DNA of 64,000 bases from Anaerotignum faecicola (GTDB taxonomy: Bacteria > Bacillota > Clostridia > Lachnospirales > Anaerotignaceae), in assembly GCA_024460105.1 (NCBI GenBank), contig JANFXS010000004.1:1-64000 (forward strand). Direction: 5' to 3'. Within the stretch, counting starts at the first letter, position 1. Each line of letters opens with the position of its first letter. The notes beneath the pieces were generated by a model, which was given only the letters and a program-made list of their open reading frames with translations, made no database searches and was not told the origin of the DNA. Positions 27,464 through 36,920 of this stretch are shown here, in pieces. The translations under genes and the position numbers were made by a program.

Positions 27464-28805
27464 ATTCAAAGAAATGCTTATGAAAGATTTTTTGTGGAAG
27501 CTCCTTTCGCTGGCGATAGCGGTAATACTGTGGTTTGTGGTTATAAACCTTGAAAATCCTGTGGAAACAAGGAATTTTACGGCGTTGCTGCAAATAAAAA
27601 ACGAATCTGTAATAACAGAACGCGGCCAGACAATATCAAATTACAACGAAATAGCCGGCCGTAAAATCACAATTAAAATCCGCGGGCAAAGGCTCTCCCT
27701 TGACAGGCTGTATAAAAACAGGGCCGACATACAGGCGTACATCGACCTCAGCCTGCTTGACGAGCAGGACGGCATGGGCGAACCGGTTCCGTGCGCCGTA
27801 ACGGTTAAACTTCCGTCAAATTTAAGCGACGTATATCAGATAGAATCGCGCACGCCGAGCTCTGTCAATGTTTCAATAGAAAACGTTATTTCAAGCGAAA
27901 AAAACATAAGCCTCGATATTGTGGGGAGCGCCGACAGCGGCCGCACAATGGCTCAGCCGGAGCTTGGAACTCAGACTGCCTCCGTAAGAGGCACTCAGTC
28001 AAAAGTTGATTCCGTATCAAAGGTAACGGCATCCGTAAATGTTGAAAATATAAAAGAGGACACCACAATTGTATCATCCCTTGCCGCATACGACTCGGCA
28101 GGAAATATTGTTGAAGGCGTTGAGATTTCGCCGCCGTCGGTTGAAGTTTATATTCCCGTTAAAATGAGCAAACGCGTTGAACTGCGCGCTGACGTTTCGG
28201 GAACCCCTATTTCCGGATACAGCCTTGAAAATATTGAAATAGTTCCGGATCATATATATATACTCGGCGACGAGGAAGTATTAAACGGCATCGATTATAT
28301 AGAACTTCCGGACGTTAATATAGACGGCCGCAGCTCGGATTTCTCAATGACTTACGCCATGAGATATTTTCTTCCCGAAGGAGTTAAGCTGATGACAAGC
28401 CAGCAGAATATGGACGTTACAATAAATGCTAATTTCAGCGAAAATATAGAAAGGACTGCCGTAGTCAAATCTGACAACATATCGTTTTACGTAGAGCTTG
28501 AAGACGGGCTTATAGCCGAGGTTGCCCCTGGCGACATTTCCTTTGCCGTAACGGGAACGGAAAGCGCCGTTTCCCAGCTTGACGGCATGGAACTTACAGG
28601 CAGCGTATCGATTACGGATCTAAGCGAAGGCACATATAGAATACCCCTGAATGTCGAACTTCCCGAAGGCGTGGAAATAGTTGACAAAAATGAAGTAATC
28701 GTTTCGGTAACAGTAGTTAAAAGCGGCGACGATGAGCCTGCCGAAGAAACTCCGGAAGAACCCGTCGGTGAAGAACCTCCTGCCGAAACGGAAGAACCGG
28801 CCTAA
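27456..28805 (+). CDS. cdaR: YbbR-domain regulator of the diadenylate cyclase (CdaR)
   Basis: The 449-residue protein has a short cytosolic N-terminus, one membrane anchor (about 13-31, 'LLSLAIAVILWFVVINLENP') and an extracellular array of about four YbbR repeats (residues 40-415), followed by an acidic Pro/Glu tail. The first YbbR unit starts 'RNFTALLQIKNES'. CdaR binds CdaA and adjusts c-di-AMP output, perhaps in response to wall status. Its start overlaps the cdaA stop, implying translational coupling. A terminator lies about 100 bp downstream. Confidence 0.92.
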   Translation: MNKFKEMLMKDFLWKLLSLAIAVILWFVVINLENPVETRNFTALLQIKNESVITERGQTISNYNEIAGRKITIKIRGQRLSLDRLYKNRADIQAYIDLSLLDEQDGMGEPVPCAVTVKLPSNLSDVYQIESRTPSSVNVSIENVISSEKNISLDIVGSADSGRTMAQPELGTQTASVRGTQSKVDSVSKVTASVNVENIKEDTTIVSSLAAYDSAGNIVEGVEISPPSVEVYIPVKMSKRVELRADVSGTPISGYSLENIEIVPDHIYILGDEEVLNGIDYIELPDVNIDGRSSDFSMTYAMRYFLPEGVKLMTSQQNMDVTINANFSENIERTAVVKSDNISFYVELEDGLIAEVAPGDISFAVTGTESAVSQLDGMELTGSVSITDLSEGTYRIPLNVELPEGVEIVDKNEVIVSVTVVKSGDDEPAEETPEEPVGEEPPAETEEPA

Positions 28806-29048
28806 AACCGATAATTTATATCTTTAATTTATCGAGCGGTTCCGCGCCTTAAACGCATATATTTTAAACGCCGCATACTCTGAAATTAATCGCGCGCCAA
28901 ATTAAAACCGGGCTGGGAATGCTTAACGGCATGCGGCCCGGTTTTTTATGCGGTTATCGTTTTAATGGCATACGATCCGGTTTTTTATGCGGATAACGTT
29001 CTAAAGTATGCGGCATATATCCCCGAATACGGAAATTCTATGCTGTTC
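28806..29048. other. Intergenic region with terminator and a near-duplicated 45-bp segment
   Basis: After cdaR the sequence holds the terminator at 28903-28952. A near copy of its right half follows (GGCATGCGGCCCGGTTTTTT, then GGCATACGATCCGGTTTTTT), about 45 bp apart, each continuing into a related ATGCGG..A.CGTT tail. No gene is supported. Confidence 0.55.
28903..28952 (+). terminator. Intrinsic terminator of the cda operon
   Basis: AAAACCGGGC / GCCCGGTTTTTT stem ends with a roughly 20-nt interior, directly followed by TATG. Confidence 0.8.
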
Positions 29049-29313
29049 TTAGCTTCAGTTTACAATGGCGCATAATCCGCACAGGGAAAAACTTTCCGCA
29101 TTTCAGTGCCGCGTACACTTGCCGTATGGTCCGCCCGCCATGAACTGCAAAAAATTTTTCTTGTGATATCAAGCGGGCTTTAACTGACGTTAGCGGCTTA
29201 ATGGCAATGCAAAGACAGGCGCGGCGGATCTTACGTCAAACGTCTTTAACACATAAATACCGTTACGCCGGCGTCCGTTAAAACCGTGTTGTTCCCTTAT
29301 AAAATAAAGCTAT
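29049..29313 (+). repeat. TIR-bounded intergenic element, copy 3
   Basis: A roughly 265-bp copy: left end TTAGCTTCAGTTTACAATGG, right end CCCTTATAAAATAAAGCTA (diverged). The interior keeps AGGGAAAAACTTT with AAAAATTTTTCTTGT, GCGTACACTTGCCGTA, and GCGTCCGTTAAAACC. Its partner GGGCTTTAACTGACGTTAGCG shows compensating divergence in part. Confidence 0.8.
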
Positions 29314-29710
29314 CTGCATGCAAAACTAACTGCCGTAGTTTCTTTATGAAACCGGTAAATTTCTTCCGCCGCAATTTCCATATGTCCGGCGTAATCCTGC
29401 ATTTTTAATCGGCAAATAATTTATTTCCGCGCGGGACGTTTTAAACGATCCCAGGCCGCCTTTACAGTACAAAAAAATAAGAGCACGGCTAAAGCATCGC
29501 CAAATAACTTTGACGCCGCTTTCATCCCGCGCCCCTCTCAACCTTATACGCCTAAAAACAAAAGACGGTTAATAATCAACATTTTCCCCGGCATCGCGCC
29601 TATTTTCCCACAAATTTGTCCAATCATGTGGATTACCGGCTGACTTTCCGAAAAACCTTAATAACTCCCGTGCGTATGACGCTGAAAATATCTTTGTTTC
29701 AGGAAGTTTT
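29314..29710. other. Intergenic, no gene
   Basis: About 400 bp downstream of the second stalk-domain gene. A 65-codon open frame lies here without an RBS or similarity I recognise. No hairpin with a T-tract was noted. Confidence 0.5.
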
Positions 29711-31105
29711 TCAGGTTTCAGCCGTCCGTCCGTTAAATTTTAAAAATCTTAGCAGTTCTTCCGAAAGTTCCCCGTCTTTAATGCATCCGTAAAGATCTTT
29801 ATGTTTTCCCGCCGTTTCCGCAAGGTTAATTTGTATATAAATCTTACTTCCGCAATCCGAACCGTCGTAAAACGCATCTAAAACGCGCCCTTTAAGCCCG
29901 TTGTCCGTAATAACGCCTTTTTCCCCTTCGTCTGTCGTAACCGCAATATCGATTACATTGCTCAAAGGAGTTATAAGCTTGTCATAAATATTATTTTCCT
30001 GCAAAAGCTTTTTTGCGGCCTTGTTGGAATTTATATTCAGGCAGTAAGTTTCAAAAAGCTCTTTTCCGTCGTTTGAAAACGAAATATAAACCCTGTTGTA
30101 ATAATTGCCCGCCGTATATTCCCCGCCGCCGGAGATATAATCGCGGCTCAGTTCTTCCTTTCGGCAGATATCAATCAGGGCTTCGATTATATGCCCGCTT
30201 GTTTCCGTATTAAGTATCACGTCGCCCGTTATATCGTTTGAAAGCACACAGTATTTATATCCCCTCCAGCCGTCGTCGAAAACAGGGTTAGTCTGTACCC
30301 TCGCTTCACTGCTTAAAATCACTTTTTCAAATATTGTATCAAAGCCGTATACATCGTTAAAAGTAACGTCGGCTTTTTCCCCGTTTTCATAATAGATTTG
30401 ATAATTCACTGTAACCGGCATACATTCGCATGGTTCGGCGTTATAGTATTTAAGCATTTCCGCTATGCGCATCGCATTTTCGACATTTTCCTTTTCGCTG
30501 AGCGTTATTGTGTTCACTGAAACCGTCGTATTATATGATAAGACTACCTTTGAAACGGGTATGTCCTTAACCTTTGAAATATCGTCCTTCGAAATTACGT
30601 TAAAATTATATACAGGCTCAATTTCAACCGTTTTTGTATCATTCTTCCATACTACTCCTATATCTTCGGAAAGACATTCGACAGTTTCCCTCAGCGGCAC
30701 ATAAAGTACTCCGCCTTCAAAAACCGGAGCCGTTTCAAACCGAACCTCCCGGCTTTCTTCACCGCAGCCAAAAATAATGCCGCCGTCGTAAAATTTAACA
30801 AAGTTTTCTCCGTAATCAATGGTATAACTTTTAGCGTCGGAATAAAAGCAGGCTCCGATTGAAACCGCCAGATCTTCAGCAGAAACCATAACGCTTTCGT
30901 CTTTTATAAATATGGGCGCGTCCGTTTCCTTCAAAACGCCTTTTATTGCCAGACTCAAATTATTGCCGCCGTCATTAATAAATACGGGCGTATCCGTTTC
31001 CTTTAAAATCCCTTTAACGCTTAGGCTTACATCGTCTGCATATGCGACGGCGGACACGCACAGCAAAAACGCGATCCCGGCAAGTATCCCCTTAAAATTT
31101 TTCAT
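29711..31105 (-). CDS. Secreted protein with copper-amine-oxidase-N stalk domain and internal duplication
   Basis: The 464-residue product starts at the ATG at 31103-31105 after AAAGGGGTG. The signal peptide (about 1-24) ends 'VAYA'. Two tandem units of about 24 residues follow: 'LSVKGILKETDTPVFIND' then 'LAIKGVLKETDAPIFIKDE'. The stalk domain (about 60-160) contains 'GGVLYVPLRETVECL' and 'KNDTKTVEIEP'. The remaining 300 residues are beta-rich, with no catalytic motif I recognise. It is probably surface-exposed. Compared with the paralogue-like protein at 468-1136, only the stalk module is shared. Monocistronic. Confidence 0.78.
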   Translation of the reverse strand: MKNFKGILAGIAFLLCVSAVAYADDVSLSVKGILKETDTPVFINDGGNNLSLAIKGVLKETDAPIFIKDESVMVSAEDLAVSIGACFYSDAKSYTIDYGENFVKFYDGGIIFGCGEESREVRFETAPVFEGGVLYVPLRETVECLSEDIGVVWKNDTKTVEIEPVYNFNVISKDDISKVKDIPVSKVVLSYNTTVSVNTITLSEKENVENAMRIAEMLKYYNAEPCECMPVTVNYQIYYENGEKADVTFNDVYGFDTIFEKVILSSEARVQTNPVFDDGWRGYKYCVLSNDITGDVILNTETSGHIIEALIDICRKEELSRDYISGGGEYTAGNYYNRVYISFSNDGKELFETYCLNINSNKAAKKLLQENNIYDKLITPLSNVIDIAVTTDEGEKGVITDNGLKGRVLDAFYDGSDCGSKIYIQINLAETAGKHKDLYGCIKDGELSEELLRFLKFNGRTAET

Positions 31106-31390
31106 GTGTTTCACCCCTTTAAAAAACCGCATACCCTGCGGCGCGCCGCGGATAATTCCCGCAAGCGTTTCCGTCCTGTTCCCTCTTAATATAATATACT
31201 ACGTATAAAATCCGCAAAATGTTTCCGATTATCGGAACGGTTAACATAATAATATATTTATTTCCCACATATTGCAATAATCGCGTCAGTATTGTTATTT
31301 ATTTTTAAGAAAATATATTGGATTTTGTTAAATATGTGGTATCCTTAAATCATATACGGAATAGAGCGATATTTAAAAGGAGGTTTTTAA

Positions 31391-32878
31391 ATGCACAGTT
31401 TTAAAAATTACATAAACGGCGAATGGGTTGACGCCGTTTCCGGAGAAACTTTCGACGTTTTAAACCCCGCCGACGGCAAAATAATTGCCCGGTGCGCCAA
31501 AGGCGGAAGGGACGATGCCAAAATGGCGGTGCAGGCGGCAAAAAACGCTTTTTATAACGACAAAAACGGCTGGAGAAGGCTTGGCGTCCAAACAAGGTGC
31601 GATATGCTTTACCGTCTGGCCGACGCGCTTGAAAAAGAAAAGGACTCTTTTGCCCGCGCCGAAACCATGGATAACGGCAAACCTCTGCGCGAAGCCATAG
31701 GCGACGTTGAAGACGCCGTAAGCTACATACGTTATTATGCCGGCGCGTCACGCATGCCGGGCGGCGCGTCATATGAAGTAAACGACGGGTTCGGCCCCAT
31801 GCAGTGCTTTACGGTTAAAGAGCCGATAGGCGTATGCGCCCTGATAACTCCATGGAACTACCCGCTTTTAATGGGCGTACAGAAAATAGCCCCGGCGCTT
31901 GCGGCAGGGAATACAATCGTATTTAAGCCAAGCAGCGAAACTCCCGTTACAAGCGTTAAATTTTTTGAACTTATAGATAAAATCGGTTTTCCCAAAGGTA
32001 CTGCCAACCTTGTAATGGGCGGCGGCTCAACCGTCGGCGAGGAACTTTCTTCAAGCCCCGACGTGGATATGGTTTCGTTTACGGGAAGCACTCCCGTAGG
32101 TCAGGGGATATATAAAAACGCCGCCGCAAACGTCAAAAAAATCGGCTTGGAGCTTGGCGGCAAATCTCCGAACATAATATTTGCAGACGCCGATATAGAC
32201 GGCGCGGTAGAATGGGCGATGGTAGGCGTTTTCTTCAACCAGGGAGAGGTATGCAGCGCCGGCAGCCGAATTTTAATTGAAGAAAGCATAAAGGATGAAT
32301 TTACTTCTAAGCTTGCCGCAAGAGCGAACGCCATGACTATAGGAAACGGACTGGATAATCCCGATATGGGCCCTCTTATATCAAAAAGCCATATGGAAAA
32401 GGTGCTTGACTATATAGAAACGGCGAAAAAAGAGGGCTGCCGTCTTGTATGCGGCGGCAGACGCTACACTGAAAACGGGTGCGGAAACGGATATTTTATT
32501 ACGCCGACTGTTTTCGACAACTGCCCGCCGGACTGCCGCATAGTACGCGAAGAGGTTTTCGGCCTCGTTGTAACGATACAAACATTCAAAACGGAAGAAG
32601 AAGCCGTTAAAATGGCAAACGATACTGAATTCGGCCTTGCGGGGGCAGTATTTACTTCCGACGGCGCAAAAGCGCTCCGCGTCGTTAAGGAAATACGCGC
32701 CGGCATTATGTGGGTAAACTGCTATAACCCCGCTTTCATCGAAGCCCCGTGGGGCGGATACCGGAAAAGCGGCATAGGCCGCGAACTCGGCGCGGACGGC
32801 CTTGACGAATACGCCGAAACAAAACAGATAAATATAAACCTCAGTCCCGGAGAACTCGGATGGTATGAAAAACGCTGA
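31391..32878 (+). CDS. NAD(P)-dependent aldehyde dehydrogenase (betaine-aldehyde-dehydrogenase-like)
   Basis: A 495-residue member of the ALDH superfamily with all catalytic landmarks: 'ITPWNYPLLMGVQKIAPALAAGN' (Asn), 'FTGSTPVGQGIY' (NAD loop), 'LELGGKSPNIIFADADID' (general-base Glu), 'FFNQGEVCSAGSR' (nucleophilic Cys), 'EEVFGLVV' and 'WGGYRKSGIGRELG'. The length is standard. The start follows AAAGGAGG. The sequence is closest in style to betaine-aldehyde or related dehydrogenases, but substrate cannot be fixed. The next gene downstream, 362 bp away after a terminator, is a homocysteine methyltransferase-family gene, so a link to betaine metabolism is only a suggestion. Confidence 0.93.
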   Translation: MHSFKNYINGEWVDAVSGETFDVLNPADGKIIARCAKGGRDDAKMAVQAAKNAFYNDKNGWRRLGVQTRCDMLYRLADALEKEKDSFARAETMDNGKPLREAIGDVEDAVSYIRYYAGASRMPGGASYEVNDGFGPMQCFTVKEPIGVCALITPWNYPLLMGVQKIAPALAAGNTIVFKPSSETPVTSVKFFELIDKIGFPKGTANLVMGGGSTVGEELSSSPDVDMVSFTGSTPVGQGIYKNAAANVKKIGLELGGKSPNIIFADADIDGAVEWAMVGVFFNQGEVCSAGSRILIEESIKDEFTSKLAARANAMTIGNGLDNPDMGPLISKSHMEKVLDYIETAKKEGCRLVCGGRRYTENGCGNGYFITPTVFDNCPPDCRIVREEVFGLVVTIQTFKTEEEAVKMANDTEFGLAGAVFTSDGAKALRVVKEIRAGIMWVNCYNPAFIEAPWGGYRKSGIGRELGADGLDEYAETKQININLSPGELGWYEKR

Positions 32879-33240
32879 CGCACATCTTTTTTCAACATCC
32901 GTCCCCTCGGTTTTCCGCCCGCTGTTTATAACGGAAACGGCCTTTATTTCATGCCCTTCCCCGAAGGGCTCTTTATATTCGGAGGCCGCCGCCTTCTTTA
33001 CTTAACAGGCCTATGCTTAACGTATCCGTACTTAACATAATATATCCGGATATTCAAAGCGGCGGCCTCAAATTATCGGGCGCCGGGAGCGGATTCGGTT
33101 TCGGTAAACAATTTTTCTTTATCCGCGGCCCAGTTCGAATTTAACATCGTATCGTTTTAAATGACGCGCCGCTTTAACTTAACCGACGGACATACGCGTT
33201 TAAAAACGGCGTTATCAAAATAAATAGGAAGGATATACGT
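32879..33240. other. Intergenic, terminator only
   Basis: Apart from the hairpin at 32951-32978 I see no gene or structured element before the methyltransferase RBS at about 33228. Confidence 0.5.
32951..32978 (+). terminator. Terminator hairpin after the aldehyde dehydrogenase
   Basis: GCCCTTCCCCGAAGGGC hairpin (6-bp stem, tight loop) followed by TCTTTATATT. Confidence 0.65.
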
Positions 33241-34191
33241 ATGGATTTCACACAATGCTATAATTCAAGCGCATCAATATTGATGGAAGGCGCTTTGGGC
33301 GAAAGGCTCAAACGGGAATACGGACTTAAAACGGACGGCATAACGGCAATGGCCGGCCTCGTTTATCTTCCCGAAGGCCGGAGGGCTTTAAAAGAAATAT
33401 GGGAAGGATACATATACATATCGAAAAAATACGGCCTGCCCTTTATGGCCACAACGCCGACCAGACGGGCAAACAGAGAAAGGGTTTTTAAAGACGGGTA
33501 CGGCGAAAGCATTATTGCCGACAACGTCCGTTTCCTTAAAAACGTCCGTATTGAAACATGCGCCGAAAATATGTATGTAGGCGGCCTTATGGGCTGCAAA
33601 GGCGACGCCTATACGGGAAAAGACTCTCTCGGCGCGGCGGAAAGCGAGAAATTTCATAAATGGCAGGCGGACCTTTTTAAATCGGCAGGCGCGGAATTTC
33701 TTTTTGCCGGCATAATGCCTTCGCTTACGGAAGCAATCGGCATGGCAAGGGCAATGGAAAGCGTTTCTTTGCCGTATATAATAAGTTTTACAATAGAAAA
33801 AAACGGCCGTCTTGCAGACGGAACGCCGATAGATACGGCAATTAAGGAAATAGACGACGCCACAGTCCGAAACCCGCTCTGTTATTTTGCAAACTGCGTA
33901 CACCCGTCTATCGTTTCACAGGCGCTTGAACAAAGCTTCAATAAAACGGCCCGCGTTTCTGAAAGGTTTAAAGGCATACAGGCAAATACTTCGGCGCTTT
34001 CCTACAGCGAGCTTGACAATTCCGAAGATTTAAAGACTTCACCTCCCGAAGAGCTTGCCGCCGCAATGGAAAAACTTTATAAAAACAACGGCTTTAAAAT
34101 ATTCGGCGGATGCTGCGGAACCGATGAAAGACACATTGAAATGACAGCCGCGTTTCTTGCCGGAGCAAAGAAAAAAGGCGATCATCTATAA
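33241..34191 (+). CDS. Homocysteine S-methyltransferase-family protein
   Basis: The 316-residue TIM-barrel protein has the zinc-binding cysteines of the family: Cys219 in 'FANCVHPS' and Cys291/Cys292 in 'IFGGCCGTDERHIE'. 'ILMEGALGERL' near residue 13 matches the family N-terminus. Members move a methyl group from S-methylmethionine, betaine or other donors to homocysteine or another thiol. The length fits the short stand-alone form. The start follows AGGAAGGATATACGT. It is isolated between a terminator and a long spacer. The donor is unknown. Confidence 0.88.
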   Translation: MDFTQCYNSSASILMEGALGERLKREYGLKTDGITAMAGLVYLPEGRRALKEIWEGYIYISKKYGLPFMATTPTRRANRERVFKDGYGESIIADNVRFLKNVRIETCAENMYVGGLMGCKGDAYTGKDSLGAAESEKFHKWQADLFKSAGAEFLFAGIMPSLTEAIGMARAMESVSLPYIISFTIEKNGRLADGTPIDTAIKEIDDATVRNPLCYFANCVHPSIVSQALEQSFNKTARVSERFKGIQANTSALSYSELDNSEDLKTSPPEELAAAMEKLYKNNGFKIFGGCCGTDERHIEMTAAFLAGAKKKGDHL

Positions 34192-34910
34192 ACGGCGTAC
34201 GGCGGGAGGACATAAAGCGGGCGTCGTTTCCGCTTATTCTTTTATACGTATTACGCATCTTCATAACGGTAAACGCCGCACGAAACGCGTTAAAATTCCA
34301 TGGGCCGGCCCCCGCGTTATTTTGCCGTAAATTATCCGAAACCGTATCCTTCGGAAAACGGCTTGGCATACAATACGTTTATGCCGTTGCACCTGCTTAA
34401 ATTTATAAGTGCGCGCCAATTATAAATCTGATACAAAATATTCCCATTATAAACTTTCAAAGCCGCTTAAAAAGCCGTATTATTTTAAAAATACGGCTTT
34501 TTCATTAAAAATTCGGTCCGGTTAAAACAGCATACGCAGTTGAAACGGGCGTCGGAAACATGACGTTTGTGTCAAAAACATTCTACGTAGTTTTGCCTTC
34601 GCCCGCACGGTTTTTAATTGTTCTTAAACCGATAAGACCCGTCTTAATCACCCAAACTCCGAATAAATAAATTTTTTGTTTAAAACGCAAATATACGGCC
34701 TGACCGCCGGAAACAACATGATCCGTATAAAAATAACAGCGTGCAGAATTCTCCAAATATAAATTTGGTAGTTCAGCCAACCATTTGCAAAGAGGAATAT
34801 ATAAAAAACTTCTCATATTTACGGTATGTATATACCTCTTTAAACCGATGCCGTTCCCGTGATAAATCTTTTGTTCCCGCCGTAAAGCGCGCCGCTTTAA
34901 ATACGCATAG
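34192..34910. other. Long intergenic region between convergent genes
   Basis: About 720 bp. It contains the bidirectional terminator at 34468-34506 and no supported gene. Open frames of 91-140 codons on the minus strand near 34094-35005 overlap ribH or the methyltransferase in other frames and have no RBS. Confidence 0.55.
34468..34506. terminator. Bidirectional intrinsic terminator
   Basis: AAAAAGCCGTATT / AATACGGCTTTTT perfect stem with T-tracts on both strands. It can end the methyltransferase transcript (plus) and read-through from ribH (minus, 400 bp beyond its stop). Confidence 0.85.
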
Positions 34911-35378
34911 TTACATGCCCATACTGCGTATAAGGCCCACCATTTCCACGGCGCCGAGAGCGCAGTCATACCCTTTATTGCCGGCCTTTGTTCCGGCGCG
35001 CTCAACGGCCTGCTCTATGTTTTCAGTGGTCAAAACGCCGAACATCACGGGAACGCCGCTTGAAAGGGAAACCGAAGCAATTCCCTTTGATACTTCGCTG
35101 CACACATAATCGTAATGACTTGTGCTCCCCCTTATAACGGCTCCAAGACATATTACCGCATCATATGCGCCGCTTTTTGCCATTTTCGACGCTATAAGCG
35201 GCATTTCAAAAGCGCCCGGAACCCAAGCCACGTCGATTTTTTCTTCGTCGGCCCCATGACGCCGCAGGCAGTCCATAGCCCCGCTTAAAAGCTTTGACGT
35301 AATAAATTCGTTAAAACGCGAGGCAACGATACCGATTTTCATGCCTTCCGCCGTCAGCATACCTTCAAATTCCGCCAT
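34911..35378 (-). CDS. ribH: 6,7-dimethyl-8-ribityllumazine synthase
   Basis: A 155-residue protein condensing 5-amino-6-ribitylamino-uracil with 3,4-dihydroxy-2-butanone-4-phosphate, the penultimate riboflavin step. Family markers: '[20 protein letters not shown]', '[10 protein letters not shown]', '[25 protein letters not shown]' (catalytic His) and '[15 protein letters not shown]'. It is expected to assemble into pentamers or 60-subunit shells. It is the last gene of the rib operon, 13 bp after ribBA. Confidence 0.97.
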   Translation of the reverse strand: MAEFEGMLTAEGMKIGIVASRFNEFITSKLLSGAMDCLRRHGADEEKIDVAWVPGAFEMPLIASKMAKSGAYDAVICLGAVIRGSTSHYDYVCSEVSKGIASVSLSSGVPVMFGVLTTENIEQAVERAGTKAGNKGYDCALGAVEMVGLIRSMGM

Positions 35379-35391
35379 TTAAAATTCCCCC

Positions 35392-36585
35392 TTAATAATT
35401 CAATATGTGTCCCATTTTTTCACCTTTGGTTTTTAAATAAAACATATCGTAAACGGTCGGTTCCATTTGAATCGGCTCCCTGCCGTCAATTTTTACGCCG
35501 TACTGTTTCAGCTGCCGTTCCTTGTCCGGATTGTTTGTCATAAGGCGTATGGATTTGACTCCCAAATCCTTAATTATCTGCGCCCCTATGTAATATTTCC
35601 TTGCGTCCGCTTCAAAACCCAAAGCCAAATTCGCTTCAATGGTGTCCATTCCCTTTTCCTGAAGCCCGTAAGCTTTAAGTTTATTTATAAGGCCTATGCC
35701 GCGCCCTTCCTGGCGCATGTAAAGGAGTATGCCGCGCCCTTCTTTTTCAATTTCTTCCATAGCTTTTTCAAGCTGCTGTCCGCAGTCGCATTTAAGGGAA
35801 CCGAAAACGTCGCCCGTAAGACATTCGGAATGAAGGCGGCAAAGTACGCCCGCCGTATTGGAAACGTCGCCCTTAACGAGGGCTACATGATGCTCGCCGC
35901 TTATTTTATCAACATATCCGTATGCTTTAAATTCCCCGTGCCTTGTAGGCAGTTTTGCGGCAGCGGCACGGTCTATAAGTCTTTCGTTCCTTAGCCTGTA
36001 TTCCTTTATATCCCGTATCGTTATAAACTTGATTCCCCATTTTCCCGCAAGCTCCATTAATTCGGAAGTACGCATCATCGAGCCGTCGCCGCGCATTATT
36101 TCACAGCATACGCCGCATTCCTTAAGCCCCGCAAGGCGCATTAAATCAACCGTGGCTTCGGTGTGCCCCTCGCGTTCCAGAACTCCGTTGTCTTTGGCAA
36201 TCAGCGGGAACATATGTCCCGGCCTCCTGAAATCCTCGGCTTTCGCCCCTTCGGCGACACATCTTTGCACGGTTGCGGAGCGTTCCTGCGCCGAAATGCC
36301 CGTTGAAGTGCCGACATAGTCTATGGATACGGTAAAAGCCGTTTCATGGTTGTCGGTGTTTTTCGGAGCCATCTGCGCCAAGCCGAGTTTTTCAGCATAT
36401 TCTTTCGACGCCGGCATACATATAAGCCCTCTGCCATGCACGGCCATAAAATTGATGTTTTCCGTTGTGGCAAATTCCGCCGCGCATATAAAATCCCCCT
36501 CGTTTTCCCTTTGAGGATCGTCCGTAACAAGTATTATCCTGCCTTTTTTCAAATCTTCCAAAGCTTCTTCAACCGTATTAAACAT
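35392..36585 (-). CDS. ribBA: Bifunctional DHBP synthase / GTP cyclohydrolase II
   Basis: A 397-residue fusion. Residues about 1-200 are 3,4-dihydroxy-2-butanone-4-phosphate synthase ('[16 protein letters not shown]' acidic loop, '[25 protein letters not shown]'). Residues about 205-397 are GTP cyclohydrolase II with zinc cysteines in '[18 protein letters not shown]' and '[22 protein letters not shown]'. Both starting blocks of riboflavin are thus made by one polypeptide. The start lies after GGGAGGG. A 335-bp spacer separates it from ribE without a visible terminator. Confidence 0.97.
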   Translation of the reverse strand: MFNTVEEALEDLKKGRIILVTDDPQRENEGDFICAAEFATTENINFMAVHGRGLICMPASKEYAEKLGLAQMAPKNTDNHETAFTVSIDYVGTSTGISAQERSATVQRCVAEGAKAEDFRRPGHMFPLIAKDNGVLEREGHTEATVDLMRLAGLKECGVCCEIMRGDGSMMRTSELMELAGKWGIKFITIRDIKEYRLRNERLIDRAAAAKLPTRHGEFKAYGYVDKISGEHHVALVKGDVSNTAGVLCRLHSECLTGDVFGSLKCDCGQQLEKAMEEIEKEGRGILLYMRQEGRGIGLINKLKAYGLQEKGMDTIEANLALGFEADARKYYIGAQIIKDLGVKSIRLMTNNPDKERQLKQYGVKIDGREPIQMEPTVYDMFYLKTKGEKMGHILNY

Positions 36586-36920
36586 TTTCCGTCCCTCCCA
36601 GATACCGTGAATAATATATAAACCGCTTCAAATAAGCCGCGGCGTATTTTTAAATCTCCAAAAAACAATTTCTTTCTCCTTTCGGCTTACGGGAAAATAT
36701 ACTTCCCCGGACAAAAAATTTTCCGCAATATGTCGTCATAAACGGCGGAAAAGCCGAATTTTTAAAACAACTGCCGTTCGCAAACGTCCGAAGTCTTTTT
36801 CAGCGGCCCGGCCTTTTTGAGTTCCCGTAAAAGCGCACTACGCGTTATCCCGTACGGCTAAACGGCGTATTCCCCGATTTATGCCTTAAAAATAAATGTA
36901 AATCCAAGTTTCATACCGCC
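36586..36920. other. Spacer inside the rib operon
   Basis: 335 bp between ribE and ribBA. No gene, terminator or clear promoter was seen; unusually long for an otherwise compact operon. Confidence 0.5.

Noticed and set aside
31391-34191. Betaine-utilisation operon (aldehyde dehydrogenase plus homocysteine methyltransferase)
   Set aside because: The two genes are separated by a terminator and 362 bp, neither substrate can be read from sequence, and no choline or betaine transporter is present.
34583-35109. ORFs of 122-140 codons around the ribH 3' end
   Set aside because: They overlap ribH in other frames or strands and lack ribosome-binding sites.
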